A stretch of 64,000 bases of DNA from Biscogniauxia marginata. Taxonomy: Eukaryota; Ascomycota; Sordariomycetes; Xylariales; Xylariaceae. The notes under the pieces are model-generated. The model did no database searches and was not told where the DNA came from. It worked only from the letters and a program-made list of their open reading frames with translations. Of the stretch, positions 31,634 through 42,889 are shown piece after piece; the stretch's first letter is position 1, and each line of letters begins with the position of its first letter. Location: assembly GCA_022695795.1 (NCBI GenBank), contig MU404104.1, forward strand, positions 1 through 64,000. Direction: 5' to 3'. The position numbers and the translations under genes are program-made.

Positions 31634-33500
31634 TCAACCCAGCAGGTCGTCTAGACCGCTGCTTCCAGTTGTGGTTCCGGATCCCGCTGTCGGTTGCGAA
31701 CTACCTGCGGGCTTCGAGGCACCCACAGCGGGGGCTCCCCAAAGAGAGGCGCTCGTCTTCTCTTTAGCAAGTTGACCCATCTTCGGTCCAGCCGTGGGAG
31801 TGTTTGGTTTTTTCAGACCGGTGCCAGCGTGGCCCCAGAGGTTGGCAAATGGATCCGCCCCACCGCTTGGCTTCCCGGTCGCTGGTGCAGCGGGCTTGTT
31901 GAGAGCTGACATCCCGGATGGCGTGGACGTGGAAGGTATAGATGACATGCCGGTCATGGAGGATCCAGTTTGCTGCGGAACCTGTACTGACTGGAAGTAA
32001 TTTGGTGCTGCGGCCTGGTAGCCGGTAGGCTTCGACGGCTGCACAGACGCGGCGGTGGTCGCTGGTACGCTGAAGGACGAGTAATTGGCGACGGGAGTGG
32101 CAGTAGAACTCGTGGGGGGTGATAGAGACGACATCATATCGGTAAGATTGGCTTGTTGCGGCCCAGACACCGGCTTAGGCGCGGCGAACTGGGCGGTCGA
32201 CTGAACGCTCGAGGTAACCATCGGCGGCTGGATGGCAAAGCTGTTTGCAGGCGCGGAGGTCTGAGTTGCAGGTGCTGCCGATTGGAAATCGTCGAAGTCA
32301 TCATCGTCGGCAGTGCTCGACAGAGAGGCCAACGCAGAACCGTTCGAGGGTGCGGGTGCTGGGGCAGCCGCAGAAGAGGCAGGCGTTGGTTCGGGGTCAT
32401 CGAAGGAGAACAAATCAACTTCAGGCTCCTTCTTCTTCGGCGGCTCTGCCGGGGTGGTCTTCTTGACCCCCACCCTCTCGCTTCGCTCGGGCCGTCTTGT
32501 ACGCGATGAGCTTGCCGGTGCCGTGCTCTCGTCGAACTCGTCGTATTCCTCGAACTTTTCAGCGCGGTTGCCCGTATCTCTCCAGTCGTCGGACTGTCCT
32601 CCAAAGCCGCCACCATCTCCATAGACACCCCCAGAGTAACCGCCATATCCCCCGGAGGGACCGCCATAGCTTGCTGACTCGCTGCCAAAGCCACCATATC
32701 TGCTACTGCTAGAGAAACCTCCCATCGGGCCTCCTTCGACGCCCGTGTACTTCGCTTTGTTTGCCCGCGCCTTCTTGCGTTCTGCGCGGATGCGGTCGAC
32801 GTCGCCGAGGAGTTCTGCTAACTCCTTGGCGCGATTCCGGACGTTGATGCCCTGATCTTTGCCATTCTGATCAATATAATGAAATTGTCGGAGCATCTTC
32901 AAAAGCGTGATATGGCCGCGCGCATCGTCGATTACGCGCTCGGAGCCGTGCTTTATGAGGAACTCGAGCAATTGGAGTGATTTATAGATCTGCCGCCATT
33001 CCTCGGCAGCCTTCTCGGTGAAACGACGGTATATCATGGGCATGATCTCGTTGAGGGTTTGGCTGGCTCTTGTCAGCACGACCGATGCCAAGACAACGGG
33101 CGCATGCGCATACGTACTAATTGAAGGTGCCGTTGGCAATTTCTTGCATCAGTGTCGAGGACGCGCCCCAGGGCTCATTGTTAGTCGCTTCTCGTACCTG
33201 TCGTGCTCGAGAGCGTCAGTTGATTGATCGATCGGATCGGTTCAGTTCGCAGTCGAGTCGACGACACGCAACAGAAACAGTGCCTTTCTCAAGCATGTTA
33301 CTGACCTTTGCCTCCATTTCCGTGTAATTCATGACCGCTTCGAGACACATTGTTAGTCACTCTCCCAGCCCAGTTTGCGAGAGACTGTCGCGTCTCGGGG
33401 GAGAAGGCGAGGGTTTACCATTTTGAACTTTGCGAACACCGGCTTTGATATCATACAAAGTCAGGTTGGACACCTGGTCTTTGAGGCTGTTGAAGTCCAT
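31634..33500 (-). CDS. ENT3: Epsin-like clathrin adaptor, Ent3 type (540 aa)
   Basis: Four exons (33500-33419, 33337-33306, 33197-33118, 33062-31634) give 540 residues in one frame. The N-terminal ENTH domain (about 1-150) begins MDFNSLKDQVSNLTLYDI and includes TEMEAKVREATNNEPWG, IMPMIYRRFTEKAAEEW and LKMLRQFHYIDQNGKDQGI, nearly invariant across fungi. The rest is low-complexity: a Gly/Tyr-rich stretch, then Ser/Ala/Pro/Gln-rich sequence with acidic-aromatic motifs (DDDFDDFQS, EVDLFSFDD) that bind adaptor ears or clathrin. It ends SGLDDLLG. Family knowledge: it binds phosphoinositides and works with GGA and AP-1 adaptors in Golgi-to-endosome traffic. Three short introns within the ENTH part are normal. 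No UIM was noticed, favouring Ent3 over Ent1/2. Confidence 0.92.
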
Positions 33501-34628
33501 GGCGGCGACCAACCGTACGTAGGAGCAGGAGACTCGCAGCGAAAAGAGGAGGAGACAGGTATGGGATACGGGTTATGCTGGGACCCGAATCAATGATATT
33601 TGGGCTCAGGAGGGAGACGTTCGGGTTAAGGTTTCGAAGTAGGTCCAGTTCGATCCATTAAAGACACTTTGACAAGAAAACAAGCCTGGGCATGCACGCA
33701 CTGGGCCGCTGGGGCACTGCACTAAGCGGGTTCTTTCGATTGCTTAGCTTGTAATCCCCGGGTTTTGCATAATCACGTGATTTATTCGATGGGGCATCGT
33801 TATAGTGGACATGAGTACCCGGGCCTGATAAGGATAAGGTAAGGTACGGAGAGGTACCTACGCGCCCTTTTATTGCATCGCCGCTTAGGCCAGGGGGGAG
33901 GGGAGAGCTTGAATTCGGGAAGCTCGAAGAAAATTTGACCATCTCAAAAGACGCTTGCTTCCAGAAAATCTTTATACTCTTCCCATCTCTCTCAAAATTC
34001 CACCTGTACTCCTCTTGACAGGTAATTGGAATTTTTCAAGGTATGTGTGAATTTCTTCTTTCTTTCTTTTCGTTTCTTTTCTTTTCTTGTTATATCTTTA
34101 TAAGCTTCGTTCCTTCAATGGAGACATATACCTATCGCGCAACAGAGCTTTAAACAAGGCTCACGGCCGGGTTTTTGTCCACCTGCAGCCGAGAAATACC
34201 CGAGAATAGGTTGCCCTCGCAGTTTCCTTCTTTGTGGTTGGTTCAGTGGTTCATCGTCACCATCATCATCAGAAGAGAAAACATTGCCTGTTAAGAGAAT
34301 ACCTAGTAAGGAGGAGGAGGAGGCCGCATACCTAGGTAGTGATGTGTTGGTGGTGGTGGTGGTGGTGGTGGTGGCGGTGGTGGTGAAAGGTACTAGGTAC
34401 CTATGAAGGCCCGTGGTGCTTTAGTAACCCGGTCACACCATCTCCCTGGTTCCCCGACGGCGGGAAGGAAAGGGAGTGGCGGCGGCGCAGGGAGGAGCAA
34501 CAGGAAGAGGGGGAGTTCTACACTATTTCTCTCAATGGTCGTCATGGTTGGCCCCACTACGCAGATTGTCCCCTACGAGCTACGCCATTGGTCCGAACTG
34601 AAGCTGACCCCTCTCTCCCAAGTGAAAA
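33501..34628. other. Divergent intergenic region with (GGT)n
   Basis: Shared upstream region of the epsin and cyclophilin genes. It contains a GGA run (34309-34322), CCTAGGTAG and CTAGGTACC motifs (34331, 34391), and the microsatellite listed separately. No gene is seen. Confidence 0.55.
34347..34384. repeat. (GGT)n microsatellite
   Basis: About 12 GGT units with one interruption (GGC), about 245 bp upstream of the cyclophilin start codon. Length variation is likely. Confidence 0.9.
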
Positions 34629-35653
34629 ATGGCTTCCATCCGAGTGCAGATGCCCCGCGTTTCTTCTCTTCTCTCTTCAACAACCCGCCTTCGACCTTTC
34701 ACCACCCTTCCGAAAGCAACATCTCCCTCATACTCGCCCAATAGACTTTCTTTTCAATTCTACTCAACTCAATCCGCCACAATGGGTGATTCATTGGGAA
34801 CTGTCGGCGTCTTCTTCCAGCTGGAATGGGAGGGCCCCGTCTTCGAGAACGGCAGACGCACTGATGAGGAGAAGAGTAAGGAAGCACCTCTTCCCTTCCC
34901 GTCCCGTCCCATCTCTTCCCATACTGCGCCATTCCATCCAATTCCCGTCAAGTCTATGATTCTTCCCCAGAGTTATAGTAGAAGCTGACCTGTCTCCCCC
35001 TCTCCAGTCCAGTCCGGCCGTGTCGAGTTCCGACTCTACGATAAGGTTGTTCCCAAGACCGTTGAGAACTTCCGGGCCCTCTGCACCGGCGAGAAGGGCT
35101 TCGGTTACAAGGGCTCTTCCTTCCACCGCATCATACCCCAGTTCATGCTTCAAGGTGGAGACTTCACTCGTGGCAATGTAAGTCGCTTCTTTCCAAATCG
35201 CCAAGCACGCCGTGCTCCAGTCAATCGTCTCGCGGGTCTCAGCTAACAATTGTCACGTAGGGCACCGGTGGCAAGTCGATCTACGGGGAGAAGTTCGCTG
35301 ATGAGAACTTCACGCTAAAGCACAAGGAGCCGGGCTTGCTGTCGATGGCTAACGCTGGACCCAACACGTAAATTCCCATCCCTTTTCCCCATACGCACAT
35401 ATCCTCATTCTTCTCTTATGAGCGGAATTGGAAACTGAAAGGCTGACATATTTCATTCCTCAGCAATGGCTCCCAGTTTTTCATCACCACCGTCGCCACT
35501 CCCTGGTTGGATGGACGCCACGTCGTCTTCGGTAACGTCCATTCGGGATTGGACATCATCAAGGCTATCGAGGCTACCGGCTCTAACAGCGGCACTATTG
35601 GGTACGGCAAGCGACCTACCATCGTCGACAGCGGCGAGACTGCACTATCGTAA
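34629..35653 (+). CDS. Cyclophilin (peptidyl-prolyl isomerase), mitochondrial with probable cytosolic form (237 aa)
   Basis: Four exons (34629-34875, 35008-35177, 35261-35367, 35464-35653) give 237 residues. The first ~50 residues are rich in Ser, Thr and Arg with no acids ([19 protein letters not shown]), a mitochondrial targeting sequence. A second methionine at 34782 ([12 protein letters not shown]) begins the catalytic domain. This fits the known arrangement of Neurospora, where one gene makes mitochondrial and cytosolic cyclophilin. Catalytic core: [38 protein letters not shown] and NGSQFFITT, with the active-site arginine and the cyclosporin-contact Trp in [12 protein letters not shown]. 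Family knowledge: catalyses proline isomerisation in protein folding and is the cyclosporin A receptor. Well conserved housekeeping gene. Confidence 0.95.
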
Positions 35654-36251
35654 ACCACCTAAAACATCAAGCGAGCACATTGGCGTTGTGGTCTGTTGCT
35701 GGAGCGTTCCGATATGTAGACCACAGCCAATAAAAAGGAGGTGTGTGCATAGAGCAGATAAGGCAGGCATGTTTGCCGGTTGCAATAGCAGAAATGAAAT
35801 GTCACAATAGCCAACACAGCTAGCAGTCGCCATTCATTTTAACTGATTTCTCCTTGGCAAACCTCTTCATGCACAACTGCTAGATGATCCGAAACGACAG
35901 AGCTAGCTTGCCCGTCGCTTTTGAGAAACCTAGATCGGCTAAAGCGCTTTTCATGCACATCCACACCCAAGTTTGGGCTGGCGATAAATCCTGTGTAGAG
36001 TAACTCGTGGCTCTTCAATTCGTAGATCACGCGTATATTACAATTAAGAGACAGGTCCAATCGTACATATATCGCAGCTCGCGATGTACAGGTCGCTATT
36101 TAATTATGCAAGCAGCACAAGAGCAGGTTTCTTAAATGACCGCCCCCTCTCTTTATAACGCCGGGGCCATGCAATATCTTGAAACAAGTCAAATCATAAC
36201 ATCCGACGTAGTCACGCTCTTCCTTTGATTCTGAAGTAGTAGTGGGCGCGC
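35654..36251. other. Convergent 3' region, nothing recognised
   Basis: 3' untranslated regions of the cyclophilin and RPC6 genes. No coding signal. Confidence 0.55.
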
Positions 36252-37466
36252 CTATGCAAGCCAATGGTCAAAATATTCGCAGCCGCCCGTCCATACAGGT
36301 CCACCTTCCTCACAAAGGTCAAAGACTGGACATCTCCCACAAGGCACGGTCGTTAGCCCGTTGCTTCGAGGTTCCCAAAAGTCATCGCTTCCCGGCTTAG
36401 AGTCGAGCGAGGGGTGCTGCTTGGCGACGCGCACTGCGCGATAGCCAATCTGATGGCCCATGTTGATTTCCTCGACGCGGTTGTCCCAGACTAACACGTC
36501 GATCAGCTCCTGGACGTGCTCCTTTTTCAACGGCTGTCCCTTGGCTACCTCCGCAGCCTGTATGCCCGCCGTGATTTCCTCCGTAGTCGCATACTCGGTG
36601 TAGCCGGCCGGTAGGGGCAGACGGACGGTCCTGCGGGCCTTGGACACGGGCATTTTTGCGGCCCCGTCGTCTTTCGAGATGGCGTCTGCGGCTCGTTTCT
36701 TGCTCTTCGCAGCGGCATCGGAGGCGGCACCATTGATGACGCCCTTCTTCGGCAGGACGGGACTGACGCTCCTGTGCTGCCTCTCTCCCTTGCTCAGATA
36801 ACTGCCTCGGTTCTTGATGAAGCTCATGACAACACCCTGCAGGGCTTCGATGAAGGCTTCGTCGAGAAATTGGTCCGTATACCAGGGACCTCCGGTTGCG
36901 CGAGACGAGGGCTTGATGTTGGCCTTGATCCACATCTTTTTGGATGTGTTCTCGACGGTGGTGAACTGCACAACGAGCCGCTTGGCCTCGAGCTCCTTGA
37001 GGGCCTTCCTCAGGGCATGGTCCTGTACGTTTAGGCGGCGCTTGATGTCTTGCTGCCAGGCACCCTCTGCGCCGGCGTTATCGATGATTTCGTACGCCAT
37101 AACCTGGTCGGATGTGGTCAGGAGCTTGTATCTGCGGGGAAAGAGATGCAACATCCATGTTAGCCTGAAGACCGGAATGTGTGCAGGACGGGAAAGGGCT
37201 GGAGGATACTGCTAGCACACTCACTTGGCAGCTTCGGCTTCCGGGCGAAGGCGCCATGCCAGGCCACTGGGCATGTACACGGGGGCGAATAGGCGCTCAT
37301 CTGTCAGAAGCTGGATTATCTTCAAGAGCTTCTTGACATCTTTGGGGGGGATGACATCGAGGGCCATGAGGTCCTCCTGGGTGAAGAGCTTGTCTGGAAT
37401 TCCATTGGCAGCCTCCTCGCAGGTGGAATAGAGCAGGGTCTTGAGGCCCGAGGTGTCATCGTCCAT
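36252..37466 (-). CDS. RPC34: RNA polymerase III subunit RPC6/RPC34 (373 aa)
   Basis: Exons 37466-37225 and 37131-36252 (GTGAGT...CGCAG intron) give 373 residues. The N-terminal winged-helix pair is seen in LKIIQLLTDERLFAPVYMPSG and YEIIDNAGAEGAWQQDIKRRL (about 54-125), with the conserved block GGPWYTDQFLDEAFIEAL and a C-terminal Cys cluster (PCGRCPVFDLCEEGGPV, CEYFDHWL) expected to hold the iron-sulfur or metal site of this subunit. A lysine-rich linker (AAAKSKKRAADA) lies between. Family knowledge: part of the C82-C34-C31 trimer that opens promoters for tRNA and 5S rRNA transcription with TFIIIB. The ATG is the first in frame and gives the usual start. Confidence 0.93.
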
Positions 37467-38224
37467 TGTGACGGGTTTCGGGATGCTGGCTGGAGTTGTA
37501 GTTGTTGATGTGGTCGTGACTCAGCCGAGGAGGGTGGGAAAAGGTGTCGATGAAGAGTTGGTAGAGGGCGAAGTCGAAGCGCGGCAGACAGTACAGCCTA
37601 GCGAGAATGCCGACTTGGACTGATTCCATTCACAGATGCCTAAGCTACATGGATGTCTGTCATTGTGTACGGCAACATGGGGACATGAGAATAGCCACAA
37701 TAGTAGGAGGTATGTTTAATCCAGATAATGCCAGTCAAAATTCAGTCGCAGCCCGTAAAGCTCCTGATAAGATATTTTAAGATTAACCTCTATCTGCCCC
37801 GCGGTCAAGTCTTATCTTATCGCAGTGCAGGCACCTTAGGTACCTAGGTAGGTACGTACCTCTGGCACAGGCGTTACTACCTTAGGTAGCGCATGCAGGC
37901 GCCGATCCAATGGGATGCTCCGCTAAAATTCATGCCGTAGAAAGCTCTCGAATTCATTCTGCGGCTCGTTCAACTTTGTGAAGAATGTTCAAGAAATCGG
38001 CTTCACTTCACTCACCTCTTCGGCCTTTTTTTTTCCTCTCTTGCCCGGTTTCCCTCGTTCTCTCTCTTGATTTTGGCGAAGAGATTATTTTCTATCACCA
38101 ACCCTTTCCTCTATTCTGTCGGCAGCGCCCTACGCCCACATAATCTAACCCACTCATACTAAACACACACCCACACACGCATATATCACATTTATTAGTG
38201 AGGCCGAGGACAGACAAAGGAAGT
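37467..38224. other. Divergent promoter region of RPC6 and Sti1 genes
   Basis: It contains a clear near-palindromic motif cluster (CTTAGGTACCTAGGTAGGT around 37835-37862, CCTTAGGTAG at 37880) and a T-rich/CT-rich leader (38022-38110) before the Sti1 gene. No coding sequence. Confidence 0.55.
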
Positions 38225-40287
38225 ATGGCCTCCGCAGACGAGCTCAAAGCTCTTGGCAACAGCGCCATGAGCGCGAAGAACTTTGACGAAGCTATGTAAG
38301 TCTACCATACCACTAACCACCCGCTCTCTCCTCGATCATCCCCCCACCTCCACCTCCACCTCCACCACTCCTGTTCTCTTCGCAACGCAGTTTTGTCATG
38401 TCTTGGAGAACTACAGGCGCTAACAACAAGCCGCCAGCGATGCTTTCACCAAAGCTATCGATATCGATCCGAGTAACCACGTCCTCTACAGTAACCGATC
38501 TGCTGCCTACGCCTCCAAGAAGGACTGGACCAACGCACTCAAGGACGCCGAAAAGACCACCGAGATCAAGCCCGACTGGCCGCGAGGATGGGGACGCAAG
38601 GGCGCGGCTCTCCACGGCTCGGGTGACCTGCTGGGTGCGATCGATGCTTATGAGGAGGGCCTGAAGCATGACCCCAACAATGCTGGTCTAAAAAGCTCGC
38701 TTGCCTCTGTCCAGAGGGCCATAGAACAGGAAGCGGGTACGTAGACAGATGCTCTAAATCCCACCAAACACTATTCCCAACTAACGATGCCTTTTCTCAG
38801 GTGATGCAGGTTTCGGCGGTGACCCGACTGGTGGGATTGGCAAGATGTTTAGCGATCCGAATCTTCTAGACAAGCTTATGAAGAACCCGAAGACCAGCGG
38901 TTACTTTGCTGACCCTACCTTCATCGCCAAGATCCAGGCTATTCAGAAGAACCCTCAGAATACGCAGGAATTGTTCAGTGACCCCAGAATGATTCAGGTT
39001 CTTGGCGTAGCTATGGGAGTTGACATGGACATGAGGATGCCAGATGAAGCCCCCGGAGCTGGACCGTCATCTTCTAGAGCTAAAGAGGCAGAGGAGGACG
39101 TCGAGATGCCCGACGCCTCCTCGGCGAATTCCAAGAGCGCCCCCAAGCCCGAGCCTGAGCCCGAGCCCGAGCCCGAGTCCGAGCTAGACGAGGAGGCTCT
39201 AGCCAAGAAGAAGGCCAAGGAGGAGGCTGACAAGGAGAAGGCCCTAGGCACCGAAAACTACAAGAAGCGTAATTTCGATGAGGCGATTAAGCATTATGCT
39301 AAAGCCTGGGACTTGTATAAGGACATCACCTACTTGAACAACCTAGGCGCTGCCCACTTCGAGAAGGGCGACTACCAAGCCTGCATCGAGACATGCACCA
39401 AGGCTATCGAGGAGGGCCGTATGATATATGCCGACTTCAAGACGATCGCCAAGTCATATGCTCGCATAGGCACGGCCTATGAAAAGAGCGGCGACCTAGC
39501 CGCCGCGATAGAGAACTATCAGAAATCACTGACTGAGCACCGAACGCCTGACACGGTCAATAAACTTCGTGCTGCCGAGCGAAAGAAAATCGAGGACGCC
39601 AAGAAATCCTACATCGACCCGGCCAAGGCCGAGGAAGCCCGCGAGGAGGGTAACAAGAAATTCAAGGAGCAGGATTTCCCTGGCGCCGTCGCCGCCTATA
39701 CCGAGATGATCAAGCGCAGCCCCGATGACCCCCGTGGCTACAGCAACCGCGCGGCTGCCTTCGTCAAGCTCTTTGAGTTCCCCAGCGCGCTTGAAGACTG
39801 CAATCTGGCTATCAAGAAGGACCCTAAATTCATCCGAGCCTACATCCGGAAGGCCCAGATCTACTTCGGCATGCGTGAGTACTCCAGGTGCATCGACGCC
39901 TGCAACGAGGCTAGCACGGTGGACGCCGAACACCATAACAACGCCAATGCTCGAGAGATCGACCAGCAACAACAGAAAGCTCTTCAGGCCATGTACTCTG
40001 CACGTGAGAACGAGACTGAGGAGCAAACCCGGGAGCGGTTGATGAAGGATCCGGAGGTAAGCATAACCCTTCCGGCGGGCTAAATGATTGAATTGGCGGA
40101 TATGGAAATATATGTACTAACTGTGGTTTTCCAGATCATGAGCATCATGCAAGATCCTGTCATGCAGTCCATCCTCCAGCAGGCCCAATCCGATCCTGCA
40201 GCGCTGCAAGAGCACATGCGCAATCCCAGTGTCGCTAGCAACATCCGCAAGCTGATTGCTGCTGGAGTTATTCGAGTTGGCCGATGA
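38225..40287 (+). CDS. STI1: Sti1/Hop co-chaperone, TPR protein (592 aa)
   Basis: Four exons (38225-38295, 38438-38736, 38801-40056, 40135-40287) give 592 residues. TPR1 starts at LKALGNSAMSAKNFDEAI, followed by a DP/STI1 repeat (FSDPNLLDKLMKNPKTSGYF, FSDPRMIQVLG). An acidic linker has a (Pro-Glu)n run (PEPEPEPEPE), followed by TPR2A (KALGTENYKKRNFDEAIKHY), TPR2B (REEGNKKFKEQDFPGAVAAY) and a C-terminal DP repeat (DPVMQSILQQAQSDPAALQE). This is the full family architecture. Family knowledge: it bridges Hsp70 and Hsp90 through their EEVD tails and delivers clients. The 142-bp first intron has a CCACCT microsatellite (38344-38366). Divergent from RPC6. Confidence 0.96.
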
Positions 40288-40966
40288 GCGGTAGAGTGCG
40301 AATGAGGTGAGGCGTTTACAGGAAGTGTGAGCAAGGCTGCCGGTTTTCGACACTTACATAGTGATGAGCAACGACTTATCTTAACTAGCTAGCATACTGC
40401 AGGCTATACTCTGACCTGGCGGCATGCATGTTAATGGCATTATGGAAATGGCATGGCGGAAGGGCATTGGTGTACGAGCTAACCTAGATGCTTGATTAAA
40501 TAAATAAAAGTCTGTGAATACCCCCTACGGCACATATATAGACGTGCTAATCCCTACAAGACCATTTACTTTTGTGAACAGTATTCCAACACAACTCTAT
40601 TCTTCCTTACTATCTTTAGCAAGTAGCTCTATCTTCCTCTATCCGCCTTCGATGTTCAACCATGAATAATGTCAATCTTAAATCCTAGTAGTATTACCGA
40701 CGAGTAGCTTGATGGTAGGGAATATTCCGTTTCTCCATGGGAAGGGCCACATGTCTAGGTAATTTCTGATCGGTGCTAGCTACCAACGACAACTATGCCC
40801 AACTAGCTATATACGGCTCTTGCGGTGTTGTTGAGTCGGCAGAGGGTTCAAGTTGGGTGACTCCAGAGGACTGGATTTATGAGCCCGGCGTCAGGTTGTT
40901 TAGACAATCAAAGTTGTTGGAACTTCGCATCGATCCGAATGTCCAAGTCCGTCACGGGTAATGGCA
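40288..40966. other. Convergent 3' region, nothing recognised
   Basis: Between the Sti1 and Zn2Cys6 genes. No gene, repeat or structured element seen. Confidence 0.55.
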
Positions 40967-42889
40967 TCACGCCAAAAGTGCCCGATGTCCTAGGACGCCG
41001 AGGCAAGCAGCTGCGTCCCATGACTGTGCATCGATGCACCCACTCTTCCGATGACCCCAGACGCTCTGCATTATATTCGATGCCTCTTCTACGGACCCAA
41101 ACACCTTCATGGGTCCTATGCCGTTGATGAGATCGTGGAAGAAGGATTCCTGCTCCGGCGAGGCCAGGCAGCCCGTCACCGCAAAGGGCCAGACCATGGT
41201 CCGTATGCATAGCGGAGACTTCAGGAGGTGCATCAGGTCGACGGTCGACTGCACGCTGGATCGTATGTCTGGTAATCCCGGCTGGAAGCCCGAGACGACT
41301 ACGGCGAGGTACGTGAGGGCCGCTTGAGCCCACATATTCGTGTGCAAAGCAACGGCTGTCGCGATCTGCATCGAGACGTCGGCCGTGGTCCCGATGCTGA
41401 GGCCGGGGATCTGGAGGTACGGCGCTTGTGCCGACGGGTCGAATATGTTGGCCAGACGCTCCATCGGAGAAGAGGCGAGGTCTCTCATGCTGAGGCGGAT
41501 CTTGGCCTCGACGCGGTCGGCGCGCTGCACGAGCTCAACGACGGACAGCGAGCCGCTCGCTCTCATCCCCTTCTTCCACGCGTCCAGCTCCGCTATCTCT
41601 GCGATCCGCAGCACCGCCCAGTTGTGGCAGCCCACGTACTCATCGAGCCGGAGGTGGGGCGGGTCGCCCTCGAGAAGCTCCGCGTGGTACCCTCGCAGCT
41701 TCGGCGGAGCCCCGGCGGCCGTCGCGGCGAGGATGTCGATCCACAGCAGCTGCGCGGTGTAGAAGCGGAAGGCGGACTGCTCGCTGCTCCAGGGATGCCG
41801 CCGGTGGCCGAGGGAGACCTGGAGGTGCGACGGCCCCAGTTGTCTCAGGATGGAGAACCAAGGTCCGGCGCAGTCCGTCGCGTGGTTGGCGATCAGCTGG
41901 TTGAAGAGGACCACGGCGGCGTCGAGGTGGACGTGCCGGTTCTCCGTGCTGGCGACGGCCATCTCGAACGCGAGGAGCTGGATGATGCTCTCGAGGCAGT
42001 TGACGCTCTCCTTGAACGCGCTAGCGACCCCGCGGGTGTTGAGGTCGCTCATGTCTCTCTGCAGGGCCTTTATCGACAGCTCTTGCTGCGTCTGCAGTTC
42101 TGCCCAGTTCGCCGCCCTGCACGGCCCGTGGTGCCCGAGTGCGCCATCTAGCAGGACGGAGTAGGAGTACGTCGCGAGGGACAGGGCAGTGTGGAAGAGG
42201 GTCTTATTCTTCATCAGCAGAACGAGCAGCCATCCTCGGCTGGACTCGAGCAGACACGGGTGGTAGAAGGGGAACAAGAAGGGGACGACGTAGTCAAGGT
42301 ACACCATTGTGGAGTTTATCTCTCGTTCCGATTTGTCGTCGGGAAATGTACTCAAGTCGGAGAGGGGAGGCATGGTCTCAATGGCGACAGCTTCCGGTCT
42401 CGTATTCGATGTGGCTGGGGACGGTGGCACCGGAGAAGGTGGTATCAGACTATTTGTCGCCGAATCATCATGATAAGACGATGTGCTACTCAGCTGAGCA
42501 CCTAAGGAACTACCGTTCTTCTCATTGTCACCAGTAGGCTCTGCGGCGGTTCTGCTCGCTTGGCTGCGCGACGAGCTATCGCCGGTATTCACGTATTGTT
42601 GATCACTATTGTTTTGCTGTTGCTGACTCTCTTCCATCTCGACATCGTCGGTGTCATTGCCTTGTGTCCATCTGCGCTCTCTCCTCTCGCTTGCCTTAAG
42701 CCTCACTATGGCTTTAAACTCATCAGCCATCTGTTTTTCGCGTCTAGCGCCATCCATCCATTCCGGCTTCTCGTCGCCATAATGGCAGGTGATTTCCAGC
42801 GTGGCACAGGTTGCACATGTGGGCTTCTGCTCATCGCACTTCTTGCGACGGAGCCGACATGTCCAGCACCCTGTCGCAGTAGTGGCCAA
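40967..42889 (-). CDS. Zn2Cys6 fungal transcription factor (~640 aa, start uncertain)
   Basis: The N-terminus carries a Gal4-type binuclear zinc cluster with spacing C-x2-C-x6-C-x6-C-x2-C-x6-C (CWTCRLRRKKC then CATCATLEITC), followed by a basic region, a Ser/Asn-rich acidic linker (about 85-180), and a long helical region of the fungal-specific transcription factor type (SVLLDGALGHHGPCRAAN, VELVQRADRVEAKIRLSM) to the C-terminus. Nuclear DNA-binding regulator, target unknown. The open frame begins at a TTG, with no ATG before the zinc cluster, and an acceptor-like ACATAG lies directly upstream at 42893-42898. A short upstream exon is therefore expected, but the obvious candidate (ending at the GTATGT donor near 42955) does not keep frame, so the true start is unresolved. 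Not adjacent to the polyketide cluster. Confidence 0.85.
   Translation of the reverse strand: MATTATGCWTCRLRRKKCDEQKPTCATCATLEITCHYGDEKPEWMDGARREKQMADEFKAIVRLKASERRERRWTQGNDTDDVEMEESQQQQNNSDQQYVNTGDSSSRSQASRTAAEPTGDNEKNGSSLGAQLSSTSSYHDDSATNSLIPPSPVPPSPATSNTRPEAVAIETMPPLSDLSTFPDDKSEREINSTMVYLDYVVPFLFPFYHPCLLESSRGWLLVLLMKNKTLFHTALSLATYSYSVLLDGALGHHGPCRAANWAELQTQQELSIKALQRDMSDLNTRGVASAFKESVNCLESIIQLLAFEMAVASTENRHVHLDAAVVLFNQLIANHATDCAGPWFSILRQLGPSHLQVSLGHRRHPWSSEQSAFRFYTAQLLWIDILAATAAGAPPKLRGYHAELLEGDPPHLRLDEYVGCHNWAVLRIAEIAELDAWKKGMRASGSLSVVELVQRADRVEAKIRLSMRDLASSPMERLANIFDPSAQAPYLQIPGLSIGTTADVSMQIATAVALHTNMWAQAALTYLAVVVSGFQPGLPDIRSSVQSTVDLMHLLKSPLCIRTMVWPFAVTGCLASPEQESFFHDLINGIGPMKVFGSVEEASNIMQSVWGHRKSGCIDAQSWDAAACLGVLGHRALLA

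Noticed and set aside
34282..34384. Trinucleotide runs as a possible coding repeat
   Set aside because: No open frame with a start and no conserved neighbours. Simple microsatellites in a promoter region.
39150..39183. Tandem GAGCCC repeat in the Sti1 gene as a CRISPR-like or mobile repeat
   Set aside because: In frame it encodes the Pro-Glu linker of Sti1. No spacers and no other copies.
41324..42537. Long plus-strand open frame of 275 codons
   Set aside because: Antisense to the GC-rich Zn2Cys6 gene. The composition is Arg/Val/Glu-rich without any domain, while the minus frame has a clear zinc cluster.
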